Shown: in pieces, positions 1 to 11,046 of the stretch
Position numbering within the stretch: the stretch's first letter is position 1
How the letters are laid out: every line of letters starts with the position of its first letter
Assembly: GCF_001612615.1 (NCBI RefSeq)
Contig: NZ_BDAU01000007.1
Location: 1 to 64,000 of the forward strand
Direction of reading: 5' to 3'
Origin: Nocardia amikacinitolerans NBRC 108937
Lineage (GTDB): Bacteria > Actinomycetota > Actinomycetes > Mycobacteriales > Mycobacteriaceae
DNA: 64,000 nt
Notes under the pieces: generated by a model
Told to the model about the DNA's origin: nothing
Database searches by the model: none
Seen by the model: only the letters and a program-made list of their open reading frames with translations
Translations under genes and position numbers: made by a program

Positions 1-96
1 CGCTGTCGTGCGGTGCCCAGCGGTCGCTGTCGTGCGGTGCCCAGCGGTCGCTGTCGTGCGGTGCCCAGCGGTCGCCGTCGCCTGGCGCCCAACGGT
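1..96. repeat. 24-bp tandem repeat, cut by window edge
   Basis: Three identical 24-bp units (1-24, 25-48, 49-72) begin CGCTGTCGTGCGG and end CCCAGCGGT. A fourth, diverged unit follows at 73-96, and fragments recur to about 165. The unit is a multiple of three. Read on the minus strand it would encode an eight-residue repeat, RWAPHDSD. That frame has no start codon inside the window and opens just after a TGA near 165, so coding is unproven. It lies immediately downstream of the SDR gene and continues past the window edge. There are no unique spacers, so it is not a CRISPR array. Confidence 0.85.
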
Positions 97-205
97 CGTT
101 GTGGCGCGATGTCGCTCGGCTGCGGTCGCCCGATGCCCAGCGGCCGCTGTCGTGCGATGACGATCAACCGCCGCCCGATGCCGACGGGCCGTCGCTCGCC
201 GTCGA

Positions 206-970
206 TCAGATGCCGCCGGTGGAGAGCAGGCCGCCGTCGACGCGCACGGTCTCGCCGGTGATCCACGCGGCCTCGTCCGAAACCAGGAACGCGATCAGCC
301 GCGCGACGTCCTCGGGGGCGCCCAGCCGCTTCATCGGATACGCGGCCGCGGCCCGCTCCTCGTCGGCGGAGTAGAGCGCGTCGGCGAATTTGGTCTTGAC
401 CACGCCTGGCGCCACCGCGTTCACCCGGATCTTCGGGCCGAGCTGCCAGGCCAGCTCGCCGGTGAGGTGGATGAGCGCGGCCTTGGAGGAGCCGTAGGCG
501 GCGATCACGCCGCTGGACCGCAGGCCCGCGACGCTGGCGACGTTGACGATCGCGCCGCCGTTGTCACGCATCCAGGCCTTGTACGCCTCCTGGATGTAGC
601 CGAGCGCGGCGACCACGTTGACGTCGAAGATCTTGCGCACCGCGTCCAGGTCCGCGTCCATCAGCGCGCCGTAGATCGGGTTGATGCCGGTGTTGTTGAT
701 CAGGATGTCGAGCGAACCGAACTCCGAGACCGCGCGCTCGACCGCCGCTGCGCGACTCTCCAGGTCGCCGGAGTTGCCCGCCAGCGCGACGACCTGGCCC
801 TGATGGCCAAGTGCTCGCAGCTCGGCGGCCGCCTCCTCCAGCGGTTCCGGTTTCCGCGCGGTGATCACCACGTTCGCCCCTCGGCGCAGCAGCTCGGCCG
901 CCACGGCCTTGCCGATGCCCCGGCTGGCCCCGCTGACCAGCGCGCTCTTGCCCAACAGATCGGTACTCAT
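206..970 (-). CDS. SDR family oxidoreductase
   Basis: A 254-residue classical short-chain dehydrogenase. The nucleotide-binding motif GASRGIG lies near residues 14-20, NNTG (a variant of NNAG) near 90, the catalytic Ser in NVASVAG, and the YGSSK catalytic Tyr/Lys pair near 157-161. The C-terminus ends in the usual VDGG-type segment. It should be a cytosolic NAD(P)-dependent ketone/alcohol oxidoreductase, but the substrate cannot be read from sequence. The start is the ATG preceding STDLLGKSALV. It is transcribed divergently from the ABC-F gene, with about 190 bp between them. FabG-like 3-oxoacyl reductase activity is possible but not shown. Confidence 0.9.
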   Translation of the reverse strand: MSTDLLGKSALVSGASRGIGKAVAAELLRRGANVVITARKPEPLEEAAAELRALGHQGQVVALAGNSGDLESRAAAVERAVSEFGSLDILINNTGINPIYGALMDADLDAVRKIFDVNVVAALGYIQEAYKAWMRDNGGAIVNVASVAGLRSSGVIAAYGSSKAALIHLTGELAWQLGPKIRVNAVAPGVVKTKFADALYSADEERAAAAYPMKRLGAPEDVARLIAFLVSDEAAWITGETVRVDGGLLSTGGI

Positions 971-1156
971 GGCATCGCACGCTACCGAAGCCGGACCGAC
1001 CGCCGTTATCGCGGTCACACCGGCTTCCTCGGCTGCGAGACCGCTCGCGGGCACAGGTAAAATCGGTGGTTCTTGTGCCTCGAGGGGCGCACAATCGAGC
1101 AGCGACTGCCCGGCCCCGCCGCGCCACGACCACCACCATCCGTGAGGAGCCCATCT

Positions 1157-2788
<1,632 letters not shown>

Positions 2789-2871
2789 GTTTCATCACAC
2801 GAACCCGTTGATCACGGCCTGCTCAGTGCTTAGCCTGGAAAGACGCGCTGCTCGGCGACTCGGAGGAAGCC

Positions 2872-3111
2872 ATGAGCGACAGGGCCACACAAAGCAAGGC
2901 CACATTGGGTAAGGGCACACGCGTCACGGGGAAATCGCGTGACCGTCTGCAATCGCAGCTGAAGAAGCAATACGAGGCGGGCGCCAGCATTCGTTCGCTG
3001 GCGAGGTCGACCGGACGCTCCTACGGTTTCATCCACAACGTGCTGGTGGAGTCGCACGTGCAGCTCCGCAGCCGGGGTGGCGCGAACCGCCGTAAGAGCC
3101 CCGGCAAGTAA
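2872..3111 (+). CDS. Small helix-turn-helix protein (Rv1473A-like)
   Basis: A basic 79-residue protein. Residues about 25-60 form a helix-turn-helix: QLKKQYEAGASIRSLARSTG, then SYGFIHNVL as recognition helix. This resembles the HTH of resolvase/transposase-type regulators, but there is no catalytic domain. The start ATG is preceded by GGAGGAAGCC. It sits 83 bp downstream of the ABC-F gene on the same strand, as Rv1473A does behind Rv1473, so a role as a small DNA-binding regulator is likely. Its targets are unknown. Confidence 0.85.
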   Translation: MSDRATQSKATLGKGTRVTGKSRDRLQSQLKKQYEAGASIRSLARSTGRSYGFIHNVLVESHVQLRSRGGANRRKSPGK

Positions 3112-3243
3112 CGTCCCGCGCCCGCTCGAATCCGGTGGCGACACAAGGTCTTTCGCCGCCACCGCGGGAAGTTCTTCGCGTCGGCGCCGTCCCTCGGCCG
3201 GACGGTGCCGACGAGAGGAGGAGCGGGGGACGCGTGCCGACGG

Positions 3244-4206
3244 TCAGTATCCGGGAACCATGCCGTCGCTGTGCACGAGCAGGTTGGACAGGCTCTGGAA
3301 GATCGGCAGGCCGGTCTTGATCTCCAGGTAGGCGAACTGCCCCTGGGGGTTGACCTCCAGGAAGTAGTACTCGCCGTCCAAGCCGAGTCGCAGGTCGAGG
3401 ACCCCGAAGCTGAGCCCGAGCGCGCCCATGAGCGTGGCCAGGGATTTGCTCACCGAGGCGGGCAGCTGGTCGCGGGTGAACTCGACGGAGGTGTCCAGCC
3501 GGGAGTCGACCCGGCCGACGCCCGCCTGGGAGTCGATGCGCACCGTCCAGGCGATGCCGTCCACCCACACCACCCGCAGGTCGCACTCGGCCTCGATGTA
3601 GTCCTGGAAGGTGGTCGGCGCCGACCGAATGCCCGCCAGCTTGCCGAAATCGGCGGCGGTGATGATCCTGGTCTCGGCGAATTCCGCGCGTCCGGTGCCG
3701 GTGCGCTTGTAAACCACTGGGCCGGGCCGTGATTCGACGAAGCTGCGCGCCTCGTCCGGATCGTTGGTGATCAGCGTCTCCGGGATCGCGAACCCGGCGC
3801 GCTGCGCCGTCTCCAGCTGGACGATCTTGCGTCCCGCGGTGCGGTCGGCGCCGGGATCGTTGATCCAGAACGCCGGGATCGACCACAGCAGGCCCTGGAT
3901 GAACCCGTCGCACTCGGCCTGGCGGTAGGCGTCGTCCGAGGCTCGTACGCCGCCGGGCACCTGGCACGGGTGCGGTCGCCGCCACCACACCGAACGGACG
4001 GTATCGAGCCCGATGACATGCGAGAGCGAGCGCGTGGTGCCGAGCCGGTCCAGCCGGAAACTGCCCGACTCGCGCGGGAAGTCGCGCAGGTCGAGGTGTA
4101 TCGGACTGAGCCCGTGGTGTTCTCGCAACGTGGCCGCCATCGCGGTGGCGTGCAGATCATCGGATTCGGACACGATCAGGACCGAGCCTGGGAGCCGGCT
4201 CACCAT
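3244..4206 (-). CDS. MvdC/MvdD-type ATP-grasp ligase (graspetide maturase)
   Basis: A 320-residue ATP-grasp enzyme. The N-terminal part has the pre-ATP-grasp pattern of this family (HLDLRDFP near residue 40, VWWRRP near 74). The catalytic part has VYKRTG (ATP binding), DYIEAECDLRV, a RIDSQA segment and a C-terminal FLEVNPQGQF metal/ATP-binding motif. This family macrocyclises ribosomal peptides by joining Asp/Glu side chains to Ser/Thr (ester) or Lys (amide); the products are graspetides, such as microviridins. It lies 12 bp downstream of the 151-residue protein that I take to be its substrate, in one operon. No transporter or protease gene is next to it. Assignment to the family is firm; the product is inferred. 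Confidence 0.87.
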   Translation of the reverse strand: MVSRLPGSVLIVSESDDLHATAMAATLREHHGLSPIHLDLRDFPRESGSFRLDRLGTTRSLSHVIGLDTVRSVWWRRPHPCQVPGGVRASDDAYRQAECDGFIQGLLWSIPAFWINDPGADRTAGRKIVQLETAQRAGFAIPETLITNDPDEARSFVESRPGPVVYKRTGTGRAEFAETRIITAADFGKLAGIRSAPTTFQDYIEAECDLRVVWVDGIAWTVRIDSQAGVGRVDSRLDTSVEFTRDQLPASVSKSLATLMGALGLSFGVLDLRLGLDGEYYFLEVNPQGQFAYLEIKTGLPIFQSLSNLLVHSDGMVPGY

Positions 4207-4218
4207 GGGCAGGTCCGC

Positions 4219-4674
4219 TCAGTCGAGGCTGTCGCAGTTGATGCCGTCGTCACTAGTCGCGAACGATTTCGTCTGGCAGTAGGTATAGGTCGCGCCGCTG
4301 CCCGCCGGGTAGTCCACCAACCGCAGCCGGTCGGCCCAGGTGGCCGTGAGTTGTTGCAGCAGTTCGTCACCCAGCGCTTCCGAGGGCGCGGCGGCGATGG
4401 TCATCGGCCGGTCGACGAGGTCGATGCGCAGCCGCTGGGTGAAGTCGGCGGTGGCGCCGGGGCGGATGTCCACCAGGACCGGTCGGCCGTCGCCCGCTTG
4501 GTCGTCGGCGACGTTGTCGAGCATGCGGAGCACATCGTCACGACGGAAGGTCCACGTGCCCTCGGCGACACGGACGGTGATCTCGCGTTCCGACTCGGCC
4601 ACCAAAAGGCCTTGCAGTGCGGGTACGCGGTCTTCCGTCGACGTGACACCGGGTCGGTGGATTGCGTCGGCCAT
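4219..4674 (-). CDS. Candidate graspetide precursor with large leader
   Basis: A 151-residue protein directly upstream of the ATP-grasp ligase, with start ATG preceded by GGAGAG. Residues about 20-123 look like a folded alpha/beta domain (LLVAESEREITVRVAEGTWTF; LGDELLQQLTATWADRLRLV). After PAGSGA the last 23 residues change character: they are rich in Thr, Ser and Asp, with one Lys (K136), two Cys (C133, C147) and acidic residues D142, D143, D148, D151. Thr/Ser/Lys followed by Asp is the arrangement that graspetide ligases crosslink. I infer that residues about 129-151 are the core and the rest is the leader. This leader is much longer than that of microviridin-type precursors. It could instead be a partner protein with another role. 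Confidence 0.62.
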   Translation of the reverse strand: MADAIHRPGVTSTEDRVPALQGLLVAESEREITVRVAEGTWTFRRDDVLRMLDNVADDQAGDGRPVLVDIRPGATADFTQRLRIDLVDRPMTIAAAPSEALGDELLQQLTATWADRLRLVDYPAGSGATYTYCQTKSFATSDDGINCDSLD

Positions 4675-4933
4675 GGTCTGCTCTCCGATCTGCTCGCGAT
4701 TTGCCAGGACCCCCGAGCGTGAACTGGATCATAACGCGGAAGGGGTCGGCCCCGGCCCGGATCGAAAGATTTCACGGCCGTTGGCAAACCGGATCCGGAC
4801 ACGGAAGGCGCTAGCGCCGAAAGATTTTCGGCAGTCCGAAAATAGCCCTACCGCAATCTTTCAGCTACTTCCGAGTGGGGGTAGCGGACGGGTATTGCCC
4901 AAGATTGGCGGCCATGTCGGCCGCCGGGTCACG

Positions 4934-5350
4934 CTACAGGCCGAGCAGATCGGGTCGCTCGGCGAGAGCTCGGAAACGCTCGCCCGGATCGGCGACCAGC
5001 TTGCGCTCGGTCAGGTCGAGCAGGCCGCCGACGACGGCGACTTCAGCCGACACCGTGCCGTCCAGCTTGCGGATCAGCTGCCGCATCCGGAAGACCTTGC
5101 CTTCGGTCCAAGCGAATTCGCAGCTGATCGTCACCTCGTCGCCACCGCGCAGTTCACGCGAGTACTTGATGTTCGTCTCCAGGACCACCGGCCCGACGCC
5201 GGACTCGATGAGCTTCTCCTGGGCGACCCCGGCGGCGCGCAGCAGCTCCCAGCGGGCGTGCTCGGCGTACTGGAGGTACACCGCCTGATTCAGGTGGCCC
5301 TGGGTGTCGAGCTCGTATCCGCGGACGACGACGGGGACGGAAAAGGTCAT
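4934..5350 (-). CDS. Acyl-CoA thioesterase, hotdog fold (4HBT)
   Basis: A 138-residue protein with the 4-hydroxybenzoyl-CoA thioesterase hotdog pattern: VRGYELDTQGHLNQAVYLQYAE near the start contains the D-x-x-G-H-x-N-x-x-x-Y-x-x-Y/F signature, with Asp as the likely catalytic residue. FSVPVVVRG begins the first strand. It hydrolyses short-to-medium acyl or aryl CoA thioesters in the cytosol; the substrate is not defined by sequence. It is on the same strand as the ATP-grasp pair but 259 bp upstream of it, so co-transcription is uncertain. It is divergent from the hydrolase gene at 5624. Confidence 0.85.
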   Translation of the reverse strand: MTFSVPVVVRGYELDTQGHLNQAVYLQYAEHARWELLRAAGVAQEKLIESGVGPVVLETNIKYSRELRGGDEVTISCEFAWTEGKVFRMRQLIRKLDGTVSAEVAVVGGLLDLTERKLVADPGERFRALAERPDLLGL

Positions 5351-5538
5351 GTCATGGCGAACCCGTCGCCGTCCGTTGTTGTTCCCGTTCGCGCTGACGC
5401 GTGCGCCACACTCCGGTGCGCGAACGCATCACCGCCGGTTGGCGGTTCGCTCGGCCCACCACCGCGTAGAACAGTTCGTCCGATTCTGTGTGGTCCTGCG
5501 GCGCGGCCGGGCGCGTCGGGAAAACCGTCGCGCGAAAT

Positions 5539-5556
5539 CGAGTAGTGCGCTACTCG
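5539..5556. promoter_or_regulatory. Palindrome upstream of hydrolase gene
   Basis: CGAGTAG (5539-5545) and CTACTCG (5550-5556) form a perfect 7-bp dyad with a 4-bp spacer. It lies 68 bp before the ATG at 5624, in the divergent region with the thioesterase gene. The size fits a dimeric repressor operator, but no regulator is assigned. Confidence 0.4.
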
Positions 5557-5623
5557 TGTGCCGGACGGCGGACGGCCGTATCGTAGTGCTCTTTCCAGAA
5601 CTTCAGGCGGGCAAGGAGAAACG

Positions 5624-6415
5624 ATGATCGACATCATCACCCTCCGGGGCACCGGCGAGCCCCGCAATCCGGATGGCGCGCCCGCGGGCATGCTGCGCGA
5701 CGTCACCAAACTGCTAGACCCGGAGAAGTTCACCGCGTTCGAGCCGAACTGGCCCGCCTCGGTCGGACCCGCGCCGGAGGTGTGGGGTCCCTCGCTGGAG
5801 ACCTCGGTCCGGCTCGGCGTCGCCGCAGGCGTGCGCGCCATTCAGGATTCGCCGAATGTCTGTGGGCTGCTGAGTTATTCGCTCGGCGGGATTTGTGCGA
5901 GTCGCATTCTGGAAGGTGTGCGATCGGGTAGGTACAAGAACTTCGACGGCTCGCCGCTGGAGATCGCGTTCGTGGTCAACATCGCCAACCCGATGCGCAA
6001 AGCGGGTCAGTCCGTGGGGAATCTGTGCCCGCCGTCCACCTACGGACTGCACGGCCAGCGCGGCGCGTGGCCCAGCCTCGATGTCAAGGAATACGCCAAT
6101 CCCGGCGACATCATCACTTCCTCGCCGCCGGATTCCCCGCTGCGCATGATCGACGTCGGCATCTCCCCGTTCTCGTTCGTCGAGGGCGCTCGCTTCGGCA
6201 ACGTGGCTCCGCTGATCTTCGAGGAACTGCTGCGCTTCCTGTTGCAGAACCCGCTTGCCAATCTGGACCGCTACACCAAGGCCGTGCAGGGCGTCATCGG
6301 CTACCTCACCCCGTGGCCCGACGGCCAGCACGTCCTGTATTCCGGCCACAACATGCCGGGCACGAACGTCCTGTGGACCACCCACGCGGCCGACTATCTC
6401 AACGCCAACCACTGA
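5624..6415 (+). CDS. Alpha/beta hydrolase, cutinase/LysB-like
   Basis: A 263-residue protein beginning MIDIITLRGTGEP, a pattern seen in actinophage LysB and PE-PPE/cutinase-like hydrolases of mycolate-bearing bacteria. The nucleophile elbow is SYSLGG (Ser86), a variant of GxSxG; HNMPGT near the C-terminus may supply the histidine. No signal peptide is visible, so export is unclear. Start chosen from AAGGAG at 5613-5618 with ideal spacing. A lipid or mycolate ester hydrolase is the most likely role, but the substrate is inferred. Confidence 0.7.
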   Translation: MIDIITLRGTGEPRNPDGAPAGMLRDVTKLLDPEKFTAFEPNWPASVGPAPEVWGPSLETSVRLGVAAGVRAIQDSPNVCGLLSYSLGGICASRILEGVRSGRYKNFDGSPLEIAFVVNIANPMRKAGQSVGNLCPPSTYGLHGQRGAWPSLDVKEYANPGDIITSSPPDSPLRMIDVGISPFSFVEGARFGNVAPLIFEELLRFLLQNPLANLDRYTKAVQGVIGYLTPWPDGQHVLYSGHNMPGTNVLWTTHAADYLNANH

Positions 6416-6421
6416 CGCGGG

Positions 6422-6988
6422 TCATTCCTTGCGGCGGACCGAGGCTTCGACGAGATCCAGGACCGCGGAGAGGTTCTCGTTGGTGTGGCCGGAGGCGATC
6501 CGGGCGATGAGGCCGTCGAGGACCAGGTCGAGATAGCCGAGCAGGACGTCGGTGGGGACGTCGTCGCGCAGCGCGCCCGCGGCCTTGCGCCGCTCCAGGC
6601 GGGCCAGTGTCGCGGCGGTCAGCTCGGCGGAGCGCTGGGTCCAGCCCGCGCGGAACTCGGGATCGGTGCGCAGCCTGCGCGCGATCTCCAAACGGGTGCC
6701 GAGCCAATTGAATTGCTCGGGGTGGGCGAGCATGTCGCGCATCACCTGCACGATGCCCTGGTTGGCCGCGACGTCGGCCATGCGCTCGGCGTCCTCCTGC
6801 GCGAGCGCGAGGAACAGCGCGTCCTTGTCGCGGAAGTGGTGGAAGATGGCGCCGCGAGACAGTCCGATGGCCTCTTCCAAGCGGCGCACGGTGGCGCCGT
6901 CGTAACCGTATTCGGCAAAGCAGCGCCGCGCCCCGTCGAGGATCTGGCTGCGCCGGGCGGCGAGGTGGTCATCGCTGACCTTGGGCAT
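6422..6988 (-). CDS. acnR: TetR regulator next to aconitase (AcnR-like)
   Basis: A 188-residue TetR-family repressor. The N-terminal HTH covers about residues 10-55 (ARRSQILDGARRCFAEYGYDG; LSRGAIFHHFRDKDALF). The start ATG has a GAGGAG ribosome site just upstream. It lies 124 bp downstream of acn on the same strand, as Rv1474c follows Rv1475c. In Corynebacterium glutamicum AcnR represses acn in this arrangement, so control of aconitase is likely here. The symbol rests on synteny and family. Confidence 0.85.
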   Translation of the reverse strand: MPKVSDDHLAARRSQILDGARRCFAEYGYDGATVRRLEEAIGLSRGAIFHHFRDKDALFLALAQEDAERMADVAANQGIVQVMRDMLAHPEQFNWLGTRLEIARRLRTDPEFRAGWTQRSAELTAATLARLERRKAAGALRDDVPTDVLLGYLDLVLDGLIARIASGHTNENLSAVLDLVEASVRRKE

Positions 6989-7030
6989 GAGCGTGGCTCC
7001 TCTGAAAGGGTGACGCTGCGGGATGCGGAG

Positions 7031-7064
7031 AGGTCCGCGCACCGCCGTGGCGATGCGCGGACCT
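7031..7064. repeat. Strong hairpin between acn and acnR
   Basis: AGGTCCGCGCA (7031-7041) and TGCGCGGACCT (7054-7064) form an 11-bp perfect stem with a 12-nt loop. It lies in the transcribed spacer between acn (ends 7113 on the minus strand) and acnR. No T-run follows, so it is more likely an RNA processing or stability element than an intrinsic terminator. Confidence 0.6.
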
Positions 7065-7080
7065 TCCGCACTGGCGACAG

Positions 7081-7108
7081 GGCTCATCCCCGCATGCGCG
7101 GGGAGGCC
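7081..7108 (-). repeat. Solitary type I-E CRISPR-like repeat
   Basis: A 28-bp unit. On the minus strand it has CCCCGC, a 4-nt loop and GCGGGG, followed by ATGAGCC. This is the layout of type I-E repeats (the E. coli repeat also has CCCCGC-4 nt-GCGGGG-ATAAACC). It begins 5 bp past the acn stop codon on the minus strand, so it lies in the acn 3' UTR. No second copy, spacer or cas gene was seen in the window. Confidence 0.55.
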
Positions 7109-7112
7109 GTTC

Positions 7113-10025
<2,913 letters not shown>

Positions 10026-10115
10026 CTAACAGTACGCTTGTCCTGTGAAACACGCGGGGGCCGGTCGGCGTGGCGGGTGGCACTGGCCGAACATCGGGTC
10101 GCGTACTGTGCTTTC

Positions 10116-10141
10116 GAGCTAGCCGGGGTAGTAGCTAGCTC
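10116..10141. promoter_or_regulatory. Perfect dyad upstream of the Rv1476-like gene
   Basis: GAGCTAGC (10116-10123) and GCTAGCTC (10134-10141) are perfect inverted arms with a 10-bp spacer, about 60 bp before the next coding start. The symmetry suggests a dimeric regulator site or a leader hairpin. No cognate protein can be named. Confidence 0.4.
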
Positions 10142-10201
10142 ACCCTGCAGTGTTGGATGCCCGTCGCAGCGCCCGCTGACGCGGCTGGACAGACCGGATG
10201 G

Positions 10202-10780
10202 ATGATGGCCCCCTCGTACACCTCGGTGTTCTCCCCCATGGCCGCGGAACTGCCGCCCACCATCAACGACAGCGCGTTGCGGACCATCAAGGCTGATGTC
10301 GCCGACAATCACGTCGCGACGCCGAAGGGGAAGGATCAGGCGGAACTCGAGACGATCGTGGCCGAGGCGCGATCCCACGGTATCCCGCTCACGATCGTGG
10401 TCATTCCCGGCAATCCCGGCCACGACTCCAATCTACGGGACCTGGCCATCGAGATCGGCAAGACCGAGCAGGGCACCGTCGCGGTGTTCAGCGACGACTG
10501 GGTCGGCACCCACAGCGATTCCATCAGCCGGGTGAAGCTGGAGTGGGCCGAGGACGCCGCCAAGAGTAAGCAGGGCAACTCGGTCGAGGCCGCGCGGATC
10601 TTCGTCGGCCGTCTCGAAGAGCCGGAGACCTTCTCCTGGACCGCGATCACCAGCGTGTTGCTGGCCGGTACCGCGATCGTCGTCGCCGGCCTGTACTGGG
10701 TGAAATCCCGGCGTTCCGCGGCCGAATCCGCCGCCGTCGCGGCCCCTGAGCGCGACGCGCTCGGCACTCCCGCTCGATAA
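10202..10780 (+). CDS. Membrane protein, Rv1476-like (DUF6676 type)
   Basis: About 192 residues. The N-terminal part carries an alpha/beta domain (LETIVAEARSHGIPLTIVVIP) like the DUF6676 pattern. One transmembrane helix near residues 153-175 (ITSVLLAGTAIVVAGLYWV) is followed by a short basic tail. It probably faces the periplasm with its N-terminal domain. It precedes the RipA gene, as Rv1476 precedes ripA, so a link to cell-wall remodelling is plausible but unproven. The start is uncertain: two adjacent ATGs (10202, 10205) and a later ATG (10238) are possible, and none has a strong ribosome site. Confidence 0.75.
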   Translation: MMAPSYTSVFSPMAAELPPTINDSALRTIKADVADNHVATPKGKDQAELETIVAEARSHGIPLTIVVIPGNPGHDSNLRDLAIEIGKTEQGTVAVFSDDWVGTHSDSISRVKLEWAEDAAKSKQGNSVEAARIFVGRLEEPETFSWTAITSVLLAGTAIVVAGLYWVKSRRSAAESAAVAAPERDALGTPAR

Positions 10781-10879
10781 ACGGTCTCCCTTTCGCCACA
10801 TTTCATAACGATCGGTTTGCTTTCTCCCCCTAACTCCGATCGGCAATCCGGCTAATTCTTGGCAATGCGCAAATTACGT

Positions 10880-11046
10880 GCATGTCATTATGTTGCTGGT
10901 GTTTTCTTGGTGAAAGAAGTGTCGTACGGTTCAAGTGGTTACCGATGGGGAACCAGTGTTGTAGAGCGTTACCCGCCGCCCAATGAGCTCGATGGTGCGG
11001 TTGGGGCTCGTGAGGCGAAGCCGCGTTCGAGTCCTTGGGAGGTGCT
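10880..11046 (+). promoter_or_regulatory. Long structured leader of the RipA gene (possible riboswitch)
   Basis: The 266-bp gap before the RipA gene has an AT-rich stretch near 10855-10915 that could hold the promoter. A G-rich leader follows with GGGGAACCA (10947-10955) and a second GGGG element near 11011. Cyclic-di-AMP (ydaO) riboswitches precede NlpC/P60 hydrolases in actinobacteria and carry a GGGGA-CCA element. The match here is partial, and I cannot fold the RNA. A small open frame in this stretch has no ribosome site. Confidence 0.3.

Noticed and set aside
1..96. CRISPR array
   Set aside because: The units are contiguous with no unique spacers.
11025..11034. GTTCGAGTCC, the T-loop sequence of tRNAs
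   Set aside because: The flanking bases cannot form a T stem, and no anticodon or acceptor arm could be built, so this is not a tRNA.
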